Shown piece after piece: positions 47,755-59,279 of a stretch of DNA of 64,000 bases. Source of the DNA: Neolentinus lepideus HHB14362 ss-1 (lineage: Eukaryota; Basidiomycota; Agaricomycetes; Gloeophyllales; Gloeophyllaceae). Location: assembly GCA_001632425.1 (NCBI GenBank), contig KV425563.1:62001-126000 (forward strand), read 5' to 3'. Within the stretch, counting starts at the first letter, position 1. Each line of letters starts with the position of its first letter. The position numbers and the translations under genes are program-made. The notes below the pieces were generated by a model that saw nothing but the letters and a program-made list of their open reading frames with translations, was not told the origin of the DNA and ran no database searches.

Positions 47755-48494
47755 ATGTCTAAACCCATTACCATTTCCAATGGGCCTGGGTTCCTATGCA
47801 TCATCTCCGACGAGGTTGGTTCACGGGTGTATACTGCGCTGTGGTTGTTTGTGACGAGTTTTCGCAGTTGTCGGAGGACATCATCCCCATCAGCATTCAA
47901 GTCGTGAAGTTTTGTGATCTTTACGTCAAGACACACGAAGAATCGGGGCAGAAATATTTTGACTCGCAAGGCTTCCTCAAAGCCTTGAGCGACTGTAGGT
48001 CCATCCGCGTCAGCCTAAACTTATCCTTCCTTGATCCACGGCACGATAGGCGACGACATAACCTTCGACAAATACAAGACCAGCGTCATGAACCAGTCTG
48101 AAGCGACTGTGGTGACTATGGTTGACAAGATTGTCACCTTCCTGAAGGACTCCTCAGTGTCTCGATGAGCGAGAGTGCCATCGCCATGCTCAGGGCTAAC
48201 ATCGAGTGGACGTTCACGAACCTGAATATGGTTAAAGAATATTGCTGGGCGGACTTTGCCAAGTCTGCCCACGGGAGCTCGTCCTGGGAGTATCGCATGG
48301 CGGTGGTCTTCCCGAACCCGGACTTGCCACACCACTTCTATGGCGCGGTCACGACGATCAAGCTCGAGGCGAACATTCAGGAGGAGTCAGGCTGGTGGGG
48401 ACTCTCGAGCAGCACGTCAAAGAATTTCTCAGCTCACATTGACGTGTTGGAGCTCGTCGTCGAGAAGGGCTTCAGAGCCCCGACCAGCGCCTGA
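47755..48494 (+). pseudogene. Cyt-like pore-forming protein, frameshifted copy 2
   Basis: The start (47755), the first two exons and both introns align with the intact copy 1. The third exon begins normally, but relative to copy 1 a base is missing at about 48150, so the frame closes at a TGA a few codons later. The remainder of the third exon, including the beta-rich part and the normal end, stays open in the other frame to 48494. The product would lack the C-terminal half of the fold. It is either a young pseudogene or a sequencing error; the rest of the gene shows no further damage. Confidence 0.75.
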
Positions 48495-49017
48495 GTGAGC
48501 TAGCCCCGCTTCTTTCGTATGTAAAGAATCCTGATTTAACGTCATGTTTCAGACCGCTGTCGACGAAGGAATGGCTGAGACGTAATTCTACTCTTGTCGC
48601 AGTGGAGTGCTAGCTGCAAATTTGCTTACTTTTGCGACGAGTCAGAAACGCCAATTGATAATGAACCAACGTGGTAGTCTCTGCTGGCCTCTCAGACTCG
48701 AATGCTGCGATTCTGGATAGGGTTACTGACGATCAGTGCCGCAGGCTGCTTGACTCCAACCGTGAGAGACCGTCGTGGCAATCCTGAATGAGTTAACGGG
48801 AGATGCCGGAGGACGATGATTCGTCCGCATCAACCGCGGCGGTGAGTAGCGATATTATCCTTGCCCCCGCTGAAATGCTGGTGCTAAGCGGGATATATAA
48901 AAAACAACAAATAAATACATGCTGATACGTAGCACTACAAACGGTACAACTCAGATATGGATGTGCTTGCCTGATGAGTAACTTGCGCGCCGGCTACTAG
49001 TTCGTCAGTCTTATCAT

Positions 49018-50745
49018 TTATGGGAACTCAGACCCAACAACACCATCTCCCTTCAAACGACCAAGCTCCCCTGAGCTCAGTCCGAGTTCCCCTAACAGGA
49101 TTTCCTCATTATGCTCCCCAAGCTCCGGTCCAGCCCACCGAGTTCTCGCTTCCGAGCCGTCGAGTACAGGAACTACCTTGGGCATCTTCACGTACCATCC
49201 CGACTCCTCATTAGGCGAGGCAGCAACTTTCTTCTCCACGTCATCACCATCAATCCAGCGATCTCCTTTCTCGTACGACGCGACTCCACTCGTTCGCGCT
49301 GTCCTTCCCTTGACCCAGACATCCTCCACGAAGCCTCTCTCCCGCACCTGCACATTCTCCACAATCTCCCTTACGCTATTTACCCTCCCGGTAGGTACAC
49401 TCGCCTCGCGCAGCACCGCCTCGACATCCTCCACGCTGCGCTGGCTCGTCCACTCCGAGATAGCTTTCTCGATCTTCGCCTGCCGTGCGACACGGTGGTG
49501 GTTGTGCTTGAAGTCCGGGCTAATGAGATCCTCGCGGGCCATCGCGCGCATGAGCCGCGCGTAGATGGAATCGCCGTTTGCGCCGATAATTATGTACGTT
49601 GGAACGGAGGGCGCGGAGGGGGACGGGAGGCAGGGGTAGGCGTTTGTCGGGACGATGCCTGTCAGGGAGGAGCCTGATGGGCCGCGGATCTGTATCTTAT
49701 ATTCAGACAGATAAGAAATAAATAGGACGTTTGTACTGACTTTGCCCTTGCGATCATACTCGGGAATAACACCTTCCATCAAATTTAGCATACTAGTGCA
49801 ATGTTTGAGTACACACATTTTCGCGTGACGTCCATAACAACTCGCCTTTCCATGATGCTCACGTCCACGGTCTGCCCTTTCCCTAACTTGCCTCTCTGCA
49901 ACAGCGCTAGGACCTGCACGTATAACCTCGAATCAACAAACGAGTTCCACTTGAACAAGTTGTGGTGCTCACAGTACCAAACGCTGCGTGCAACCCGGCC
50001 ACCGAATCACCTAGACTCATGTTAGGCCGGACGGGCGGGCCATCCAGTGTGCCGTTCTCGTTTGGAAACCCGTTGATGTACCTGAATCCTGACTCGGCTT
50101 CGCATACGGATGCATACCCAGGACGTGAGGCCCAAGGGCCTGTCTGGCCGTACCCACTTACCCGCGTGAAGATGAGGGAAGGATTGTGCGAGTGGAGAGA
50201 GGCGGGACCGAGGGACCACTTTTCGAGTGCTGCATAGGGGGGAGATGACGATGGAAAATGAGGTTGGACAGGACGAGACTAGCTTACTGCCAGGCTTGAA
50301 GTTCTCGAGGATCACGTCGCATTTGAGAGCGAGTTTTCGGACAAGGCTGAGGGAATATTCGTAGGTGCAGCTCTACCCATTGGTACACAGAGTTCAGACT
50401 CACTCTCGACCATTTTCGTTCCTCATATCAATTGTCACGCTCTTCTTGTTTCGACCAATACTTCTCCACCATGGACTCGTCCCGTCCACGTCGAGTTCTC
50501 TCCATAATCGCAGGGGGTCACCGGTCTTTGGAGGTTCGATTTTGATCACTTCAGCGCCATAATGACTAGTCGCAATGTTAGGTGCTAGTGTCGGACATAG
50601 AATGCGAGACTTACGCTAGAAGTTGTCCTGCGAACGGTCCTGCGATGAGTTGACCTAGTTCGAGAACACGAATTCCCGAGAGTGGGAGATTGGTGGTAGA
50701 TTCAGATGACGATGCGAAGCTTGGTGTCTCGATTTCAATCACAAG
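49018..50745 (-). CDS. CaiB/BaiF family (type III) CoA-transferase
   Basis: Class III CoA-transferases move CoA between carboxylic acids through an aspartyl intermediate. Minus-strand exons show, in order: LPLSGIRVLELGQLIAGPFA; YGAEVIKIEPPKTGDPLRLW; GRNKKSVTIDMRNENGRE; CDVILENFKPG; PSLIFTRVSGYGQTGPWASR; and NMSLGDSVAGLHAAFGT, whose Asp matches the catalytic nucleophile of the family. The last exon, with PTYIIIGANGDSIYARLM and WAGPELGEHNEEILLGELGL, stops at 49018. The first in-frame ATG is not certain: the frame is open back to about 50790, and an upstream exon is likely. The substrate is unknown; the best general guess is a mitochondrial or peroxisomal dicarboxylate CoA-transferase. It lies inside the toxin cluster on the other strand with no evident functional tie. 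Confidence 0.85.
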
Positions 50746-50964
50746 TGCCGAAAGAACAGGAAAGAAACAAATCCGCGGAACATACAAAAGTTTGAAGTCT
50801 GGTACCTAGGCTACTCACCATCTGGTCCAGCTTGCTACTACCTCTCTATGCCCCCAAGACTTGTGAATTCGATGTATCATCGCATATGTCTTTCAACCTC
50901 GACGGTGAAAGACGTGCTGCAACGCCAGCGATATGGATGGACTTTAAGAGCTCGGCGGTGAACG

Positions 50965-51070
50965 TCATGGGTGGAAATTCGACACGTCCGAAGAAATCCG
51001 ATGGTTTATACTTGGTCTATACCTCACGCAAATCTCGCAAAGATAAAAAGTTCCAGCACCAGTGAATTCC
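50965..51070 (+). repeat. Displaced fragment of the Cyt-gene 3' flank
   Basis: The words ggtggaaattcgaca, gtccgaagaaatccgat, agttccagcac and gaattcc occur in the same order and similar spacing as at 46858-46945 in the 3' flank of Cyt-like gene 1. It lies just upstream of the CoA-transferase gene, as if an older duplication had been cut by rearrangement. Confidence 0.6.
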
Positions 51071-52170
51071 TTGATGTCCGCGCTCGTCGGGTCATCCTGG
51101 TACTAGCGGCCGCTTGAAGGGCGAGGCCGATAATTTCCCGTAACATTGATGAATATTATCAGCTGAATCCAAGCTGAATCTGAACGTATCCGCTGCTTTT
51201 ACTCTGCGTTCTCATGAACTGACGACTGACGCGCCTGATTCCTTACGCTGTCGCCACTATACTTCAGAAGACTCGGAGTCGGATATGGTCTTGCACAAGA
51301 AGGCATCAACTTCCAAGGTAGAAGTATCGAAGCCGTAATTGAACAACGTGCAGCTCAATTTACAGGATTCAAGCTTCGCCTCACTACTGAGTCACCTTGT
51401 TATCTAGTGAGCTCGCGGTATAACCTGCCATCTCAATTATGTAATTGGTGAGGTTCCATCCTTACTATCAATGGCATCGTGATACAAATTAATGATAATG
51501 ATGAACGATACTCGGATCGTCTACGGGACCGATGGTGCAAGTTGGCCGCAAATGTCAATGTGATGTGAAGGGACTTGGAGAAGCATCTGCAATTTGAATA
51601 AGGCAGTCATCTGTCTATACATCCCTTCGAGTTCATAGACCACAAGGCCTCTTCCTGTGACAACGGACTCACGTGCGTGTTTTCTATGGGCATGTTTCTC
51701 GTCTTATACCGACTATAGTCATTGCGTACATGACCTCAGATGTGCCATTAATGATCAACAAGCCTCTGCTCTATCCGCTGCCCAAACACGGAGTAGATCT
51801 ATCTTATCTGGTATGAACAATCTCATCTGATTATCTCGTCATACAGCTGGCAGCTGCCTACATGAGCTTGAGAACATCAAATCCTAGTATACCAGGATCT
51901 GCTATGGCATCTGCAGGATGTAGTAACCTGTCGACCCTAGACCTCTCTATATCCGAGGAGACGGAGACACGTAATACCACAGATGTTAGACAAGCTTCCC
52001 AGAAGTGTCACTTAAGCTTTCATCTACTTGTCGGGATGTGATCTCTCCATCGATTCACGTTGGGTACTTGTTCCATGATCCTGTCCCTCGCCGTGGTATA
52101 AGATGAAGGATTCACGGGCTACACCACCAACAAATCCCGATTGCTGCCCAGGCTTACATCATCATTCACG
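51071..52170. other. Upstream region of Cyt-like gene 3
   Basis: No gene is seen. A tataag box-like word lies near 52100, about 70 bp before the start at 52171. Confidence 0.4.
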
Positions 52171-52908
52171 ATGTCTGACGATGGTGAGTTCATTCTTTCG
52201 CCGGTGCGCTGGACGTCGAAATTCATGTGATTTCGTGCCTTGTAGCTACTCGATTCGACAGCTTCTCTAAGTTGCCAGAGGCCCTCGTGCCCTCTAGTAT
52301 CCAGGTTATGAAGTTTTCCAGTCACTTCGTTCATGTCGGCAATGGTACGAATGATAACTACTTCAACTGGGGAGCCTTCCAGAAAGCGGTCAGTGACTAC
52401 AAAGGTCAGTCTCTCTGCTTTAACTCTCCTTGCAGTCCTGCTGATGACCAGCACAATGGAAGGCGACAATCTTACATTCGATAAGTTCAAAAGCAACAAA
52501 ATCAACCAGTCCGAGTCGACGGTGAAGGTTATGGTCGACAAAATTGTCGCCTTCCTACGCGACGTACTGTCGATCCTGCTTCCCGAGAGCGAGATCCTCG
52601 CGCTCGCTGCGACCATCGAAAGCACGTTCACGAACCTTAAGAGCGCGCAGTCGAATGGGTGGGCGGACTTCTCAAAGTCCAAGTCGGGCGAAAACTCGTC
52701 GTGGGAGTACCGCGTGCTCTTTGCGTTCCCAAATCCGGACTTGCCGAATTTTTTCTATAGCTTGGTCACGACGATCAAGCTGGAAGCAAACATTAAGGAA
52801 GAGTCATCGTGGTGGGGGTTGGTTGGGAGCTCTTCTAGGAACTTTTCGGCCCAGATTGATGCCATGGAACTCGTGGTGCTGAAGGGCTTCAAGGATCCAA
52901 TCAACTGA
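52171..52908 (+). CDS. Cyt-like (volvatoxin-type) pore-forming protein, intact copy 3
   Basis: Three exons (52171-52183, 52246-52404, 52463-52908) give 205 residues, with the same intron phases as copies 1 and 2. The first exon is only 13 bp, shorter than in the other copies. The family features are kept: INQSESTVKVMVDKIV, TFTNLKSAQSNGWADFSKS, FPNPDLPNFFYSLVTTIKLE and WWGLVGSSSRNFSAQID. It differs clearly from copies 1 and 2, so it is an older paralogue. No signal peptide is visible, as is usual for mushroom Cyt-like proteins stored in cells. Toxic activity is inferred from the family only. Confidence 0.78.
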
Positions 52909-54780
52909 TGTGGGTGGAGGTAGTAAACCGCCCCTTCGTGTGGATTTTTGACGACCACGATTTTGCAGGCGTTTGTAGTAGAGTGATGTTTGTATGTTCA
53001 TGACAGTAACAATTGTATGCTGGTGTTCGCGAGATGCTAAATCCTGAGGCGATATCCGAATGCGTCTTGACTCTCCTGAGTACAGTGCATACAAGTCAAC
53101 CGATGCAGACTTGAACCTGTATAATATCGTAACGATGATATTAATCTGCGAGTCCAAATCGAGACAATATTTCGTTCCTCATGGAATATGCTCCAATAAT
53201 ACCATATACGTGTAAAAGCTGTTTGGGGAAGCGACTTGTGAAGTACCTAAGGTAGCCTTCCGGTACGTGTCCTAGCGACCGGTCATAATAATGATTTCTA
53301 TGTAAGATCGTAAGCTGCTATCAATTATGTTCTGTAAAATAGCGTATGCCTTGTTCCTCACCACTCGTAAGAGACGCTGCACCGACTTGGTGTGGCAACC
53401 TGTCAAGTTTGGAAATCCGTCTGTCACTTGTGTGCCGCACAAATGAAGGGTCTAGAGCCAACAGCCAGTTGGCTCCTACGGCTAGCGCAGCATCTTTCTC
53501 CAGAGAGATGAGGGAATGACGTCCTTTCAACCGCTCACAACGGTCCGAGACATTCTCCAGGAACTTTAATCGACGCACCGCGTTCTAGACAATAGATGAA
53601 CGAGACAGTTTGAAGCATCAGGGCTAAAAGCTAAAAGCTGTATGTAAAACCATCAAAATACACGGGCTATCGTCAAGAGCATACCGCTTTGATGCTTCTG
53701 GATGAAGAGTGATTTAAATAGAAACTTTAACCTCCAATCCATCCTCACTAACTAAATTTCGTTTGAGACATTTCATATTTCTGGAACGCTGGACTCTCAG
53801 ATGCGGGCGTCATCCCGAGCCCCAAACGGATGTTCATCATTCGTTACAACGTAGTGCTACAGACATCCAAAGGTAGGGATGTCCACCGCCATCGTTAGCC
53901 TCTGGAAAGTCTTGCAACCGAACTCAAATCAAACCATTCACTCTAATCCTAGTTACCTCCACACGATTGACCTAACAGTACTTCATCCGAGAGGACAAGA
54001 AGCAACACAAAAGTAAGTGCGGACGTTGCAGATCAGACTGACTCATTCGATAGTGTTATATATATTTTCCTGTCAGAGCGTAGCTAGACTTGATTTAACA
54101 CAGCGGGCAACCGAGGTGTCTGCCGTGTAAGAGACTGGTTACTGCGAGACGCGCCAGCCCAATTGAGGAAGTGGTCTTTCCGAATCAGGGAACAACCACG
54201 CGGCTCGGGTGGCGTCCATCTACTCGACCGTTGACCGAGCCTATAGGATGTTACGAACCGCGTGTACAAAGATTAACAGCTATAAACCTTGAATTTGGGA
54301 CATTGAAAAAACTATTTAATTACGTTGAATATTGCTAAAGCTACTTTAGTCTCCACAGCGCGCTACAATAAAGAACTGTTCGTTGTGTTAGGTAAACTCT
54401 CGCTAGACACGTCACACAACAGGTAGCTCTGTAAACTTTGCCTGTGCTCCCAGTGCGTTGCAATCTGGGTAGAGAAACAAGAGCAGAGACGAACATGAAG
54501 GAACAACAACCATTTTGAAGACTGCTTGAAGACTCGCGGAACAGTCTACGGAGGCAGCCAATCAGAAGCCATGACCGTAAACCCACGCATTTTCGGGGCG
54601 GCGCCAGACATGTTCTATGGCAAAAAAACACCTCTTGAAAGACATTCCAGACATCTTTATGGGGACTCGCGTTGAGTATTCCCCAGAATATTCTAGGGAC
54701 AGCTTATGGGGAAAAGCATAGTGAAACAGATAAAAAATGTGGAAGTAAATGCCGAAGTCGATAGCATCAATGAGCTGAGA
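52909..54780. other. Intergenic, nothing recognised
   Basis: A minus-strand frame at 53321-53578 has no family motif. The rest is AT-rich and non-coding. Confidence 0.4.
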
Positions 54781-54846
54781 CTACAAAATCGATTTTGTAG
54801 TCATGTTGTAGTCCATAGTGCAGACGGACCTCGAAGCGGGAATGGA
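54781..54846. repeat. Dispersed repeat, copy 1
   Basis: It begins with the perfect palindrome ctacaaaatcgattttgtag (54781-54800). It shares gattttgtagtcat and cagacggacctcgaagcggg with 59226-59279. Confidence 0.7.
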
Positions 54847-55279
54847 GCTTGTAATTGATTGAGGAATATGCCGGACAGTCGCGCAAGTCTACCACTGACA
54901 ACGACTTGCCTGGCCTCGGAAATATAATATTAGGAGCTCGTTACTGGCTTATTGCGAACTGGAGACATAATGACTGCAGCGTTCATGATGGTCTCAGCAG
55001 CAACACTGCGCAGACGATCCTTTGCGAGCGGTTTTCGTCTTTCGTACCTCGGTCGACACAACCGCTTATCATCCTCATCAGCTACATGAAATCGCGATGT
55101 ATCACTGTCGGATTCATTGGCAAACCCTACGTACAATGGACCATTATCCCCGGCGTTCCGATGCATCGAAATCTTTTCTTTTTCTCCCCTCAGGCTCTTG
55201 ACGCTCATCCCCCGTGATTGGATCATCCCCCCGACCACCGGATATCAGCAAGCACTGCGCTGGGAACCAGTACGGCAGT
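54847..55279. other. Non-coding between dispersed repeat copy 1 and the gene relic
   Basis: A plus-strand frame with an ATG-less start lies here (54855-55217). I see no motif in it. Confidence 0.3.
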
Positions 55280-55672
55280 GATGGACTTGGGTGGGCAAGT
55301 CGTATGTTGCCCAGGTGAAGCCTATATTGGCAGAGGGCGAGACGCCTGATCCGAAGAAGGTGGTGGTCTCGGTGGAGATGACCACGTAGTCGCTCGCTCT
55401 GCGCAAGAAAGTCATGAAGGTGTACGCCACGTCGTTCCTGGTTCCTGCTGAGGCTTGCGAACCAGATGGTGTTCGCGAATGAAGACCTGGACAATAAGAC
55501 AATAAGATACCCGAATGCGACTCAGACCGTCGGAAAGAATGGAGGATTGCTCGGGAGATGGATTGTGAGATATAAAATTTACTCTGGTGGGGGTGCTGGT
55601 CTAGGAGAGTTTCACGAAGACAGGAAGGTGTCGTCAAGCATATCTTCCTCCCGTTGGTGCAATTCTTCCTAA
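55280..55672 (+). pseudogene. Relic of an unidentified gene
   Basis: Two clearly protein-like stretches lie in order on the plus strand. One reads TWVGKSYVAQVKPILAEGET then PKKVVVSVEMTT and is closed by a TAG at about 55388. The other reads VFANEDLDNKTIRYPNATQT then VGKNGGLLGRWIVRYKIYSG, and the frame between them changes. No start codon with a sensible leader is seen. The composition suggests a small beta-rich protein, but I do not recognise the family. It could be an active gene with introns that I misjudge, although the in-frame stop has no good splice site around it. Confidence 0.45.
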
Positions 55673-55899
55673 CTCTTAAATTCTCGTGGTATGCAGGTAT
55701 CTAACGTTCATGAAGAGTCTGATTAATCGCTTCGGTGTCATTGCTCAGCTTGCTTCTGAATACATTTCATAACGGTTACATCGTCTTTCCTATTGCGATT
55801 AATCGAAGTCACAGATATCAATCCATCAGACGCGTCTACGATATGTCAAGCATCAACCTAGATCTGCTAAATCAACCAATCCTGTTGGCAAACTGAACT

Positions 55900-57674
55900 T
55901 CACACCGCAGTCTTGGTCCTCCATTCGTCAACCACTCCGCGATAATCAACCATAGTGTACGGCTGGAAACACTCCGCTAGAATATTGCTCTTCCTGTGTC
56001 TCCTCAAACCCATATCATTGAGCAACATGTCGATGTACGGGATCACGTCGAACACGAGGTCGGGAAACTGCTTTCCCCGACCCTCGGGACATCGCCATCT
56101 ACAGAACTGGCTGTGAAGCACCGTGTCTGCATTGACGCGCTCCGTCGAATCGAGCGGGAGCCTGCCGTCGAGGTACGCCGTTGTCCAGAGCGCCTGTGTC
56201 TGCGCCAAGAGGGGCGTTATAGTGCTCTGGATGACGCCACAGAATGCGATGGACCTATCCGTGATGAAGGCTGGTGGTACCATCGCACGGTATAATCGAT
56301 ATGGTGCTGCCGCTTTGCTATCCTCGGAAGAGAATTGCTCACGATGGCTGATTCGGACGGGTTGGTCTCTAAGGCGCGGGAATCGGCTGAAGATCTCTTC
56401 ATCTACTTTCTGTACGGCTGTGTGATCAGCGCTGTTCGACATGCCCGGTAACCCCAACTTCGATTCGATACCTTCGGGTAAGAATTCGAAGGAGGGTTTC
56501 ATTTCCCACCCAGTCATGTAGATGAAAGCGTCTGCCGGTAGCGATTTGCCCGAAGACAGATGCACAGTCTTGTGCGATAGTTCCTCAATATCCTCGATAT
56601 GCACTTTGACAGTACCATTCCGGACATATTCGAAGAAGTTAGTGGGCTGATTCAGGATGCCAGTCGAAGTGCCATGCCAAAAAGGTCCCGCAGACGGTAC
56701 CAGCTTCGCCGTCGCTGGACAGCTATCATAGCTGTTCAGCGATGCGATGTGGTTGCGAAAAGTATTCCAGAAAGCGTCTACTAGCCACCTCCCGACTCTC
56801 GTACCATGCAGGAAACGGCGGATAGAGCCGAAGCCGTCCGCGTCCCCCCACACGCACGGACTGAACCAGGTTATCGCGCGAGTGGTCACTATCATCTCGA
56901 ACCATATCTTCAGTGGCGTGATATACGGCGGGGTCATCCAGGAGGGGCCGTGTCCGGACTTGCGGATTATCCAGTGCACGGAGATACCGACGGACGCGAA
57001 GGTGTAAACAGCGTCCCAGGCAAACTTGGTGCCGCCAACAACGACCACACTATTCGCGGTGAGGATGAGGTCGTTTTCATGCGAAGGAAGATCTTTGACG
57101 TGGAACATTGGGGCACCGAAGACATCACCGCCCTTGTAATTTTGTGGGAGAGGTTGTGAAGTGAGGCCGGTTGCAAGGACTAGTTTGTCCGTGAATATTG
57201 TCAAGGTCTTTGCCTCAGTGAGACCCCCGTTTTGTGATGTGGTGACAATCCATTTACCGCCTTCTACCCGTTCCACGCTCCCAACTTTCGTCCGAAAACG
57301 AATGCGACGGTAGAGATCAAATTTCTCCGTATATTTGTGAAGATATTCGTGGACTACTGCCCCGGGAGTGTGCTCTCCTAGCTTTACTCCAAAACTGTCG
57401 TCCAAGGGGAAGTCGCTGAACTCGTAAGTGCCCCTCATGTTGTTCGTTCTCAAGCCTGAATAGAGTCGCTCTTTGGCCCACACTCCGCCGACGGTTTCTT
57501 GACCATCAAGGACCGTAACTCGAGCCTCTGGATGACACTCCAGGTACGTCTTCGCCATAGCCAGTCCATGCCATCCTGTACAGCAACAGATCATGCTTAG
57601 CCCGAGTTGAACGTCACGTCTCCGGTTGTGAGGCACTCACCGGCGCCAATGATGAGTAGCTCCACGCTCTCCAT
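55900..57674 (-). CDS. Flavin-containing monooxygenase-like protein (FAD/NAD(P)-binding)
   Basis: Two exons (57641-57674 and 55900-57575) with a 65-bp intron give 569 residues. The first exon plus joint encodes MESVELLIIGAGWHGLAMAK, with the FAD dinucleotide motif GxGxxG. LDGQETVGGVWAKERLYSGL follows, typical of FMO-type enzymes. A second Rossmann motif, SVVVVGGTKFAWDAVYTFAS, has GGTKFA where GxGxxA is usual, as in many fungal members. The ATG motif-like LATGLTSQPLPQNY and a C-terminal MTGWEMKP are also present. It probably oxidises a small molecule using NADPH and oxygen; the substrate is unknown. A TATA-like box lies about 140 bp upstream. It is not accompanied by other biosynthetic genes in the window. 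Confidence 0.85.
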
Positions 57675-57812
57675 GATTGACGAAGATGGAGATGTGATCT
57701 CCGACACCACAAATGATATGCCTTAGTGGAAGGTGGGAGTGTGGGCCCCTAGCAGAGTTTCTGTGTGCTAGCCTTCGACGAAGGTAGATGATATCGTCTC
57801 CCACTAGGACGA

Positions 57813-57820
57813 GTTATATA
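57813..57820 (-). promoter_or_regulatory. TATA-like box upstream of the monooxygenase gene
   Basis: The minus strand reads TATATAAC about 140 bp before the start codon at 57674. It is the only good match in the upstream region. Confidence 0.45.
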
Positions 57821-59225
57821 GACATCCTTAAGGCATCGGGATCTCTAAACCTGCCTGCCAAAAGCGCGAGTTCCATTTGACAACACTGGTTCTGTCACAG
57901 GTCCGAGACACTAGACCAACGTGTTACGGAACACTGGGTTCTCGCTCCACACACCGCTGGCCACACCCGCGTCTGTGGCGTGAGCTATGGGAGTCTCTGA
58001 GAGTCAACTGTGACAAATGTGACAGTTCGCTGCCACACGATCTACGCGAGCTCACCGCGAGACTACACGAGATCGACGGGTCTAGATATCGATAACTGGC
58101 GATCCAAGCAGGTCTTGATTATGGCCAGACACGCTGACGTTTCCGAGACTCAAGTGGTCTTGTAGTACTTCCAGTCTCCGTCCTGAATCGAAGCAATCCA
58201 GCAGAGAATATTTGGCGTCCCCTTTACTTTTTGCAGTCGTTCAGACTCGTTCTATAAGCCTCCTGATAGGCAGCTTATCGCTATGTACTGACTACGTATA
58301 CTTTCGAACTGTCATTGATCATGAGGTTAACGTCATTCAAAGAGGGACGCCAACCTACTAGTACTAACGATCAAATCGAGACCTATGCTTCTTGCTAAGG
58401 ATAGAGATAGGAATAAATATGAATAGCATCTCCTGGGATCGCGGGAGCAGCTGACCGTTGGATTACTTGACTCTGCCAAATGTGACTGAAGCTTATGTGA
58501 CTGAAGTTTGTGTGGACTGGTCGCAAAGCAAGCACATCAGAAATAAACTGTCATTGACATTTAAAGCTATGGCCCGCCAGGTGCCTTGGTGTCGACTCAA
58601 GAATAACAGTCTCGGAATGCAGGTGGAGCATAACGTCAAGAACGTCCCTGAGTGAAGCATTAGCAGCGATCTACGGAGAATAGCCACTTATGAATAAGAT
58701 AAGCTAGACACGGGTAACGTACTAATAATTGGCAGCGGTATAAGTTCTGAAGTCGAATTAGGCCTGCGAAGTTATGGAAAGATCGCTGCCAGTGTCTCTT
58801 CAATAGCTCTGAGTCCTCCCTTGAACGGAGATCAGTGTCTATCACAATAGTGCAGTTCGTTCCCCTGATGAGTGGCAACTTACCTGAGTCGACTGCACTG
58901 TGGAAATATCGAGAAGACTTAGATCCGTATCCTTGACCCGAGCGCCTGCTTTAGATCGCGCAGAGGTAGTAAGTGCAGGCAACGCGTTGTCAATAGTCCG
59001 TATTGTCGGCTATTTCTGGCTATCACTATCGTCTCCAAACATGCTAGACAGCACGTCCAAATACACGCGAAGGTAGGTTCCGTCAGTGTGAGGTCAGATA
59101 ACGACAGTCAGTGTTGCTGACTATCGCCATCACCTCCAAACACTTGAGGGAGCTTTGGACCAAGTACTTACTGCTCTACACAGCATTTCCACCTGAGACC
59201 CAGTCAAACCTGGAAGGACAGAACC
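57821..59225. other. Intergenic, nothing recognised
   Basis: It contains small frames without family motifs. Two related phrases (ctatcactatcgtctccaaa near 59020 and ctatcgccatcacctccaaa near 59125) form a weak direct repeat. Confidence 0.4.
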
Positions 59226-59279
59226 GATTTTGTAGTCATATCATAGTCCACACTACAGACGGACCTCGAAGCGGGAACT
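59226..59279. repeat. Dispersed repeat, copy 2
   Basis: This is the second copy of the element-like segment at 54781-54846, with a few substitutions, in the same orientation. Confidence 0.7.

Larger units (their letters stand above)
47196..48778 (+). repeat. Tandem duplication unit 2 (frameshifted Cyt-like gene with flanks)
   Basis: This is the second copy of the unit at 45242-46848, with the same order of promoter, three exons and 3' flank. Confidence 0.85.

Noticed and set aside
52119..52682. 187-codon minus-strand frame
   Set aside because: It is antisense to Cyt-like gene 3, whose three-exon structure agrees with its paralogues.
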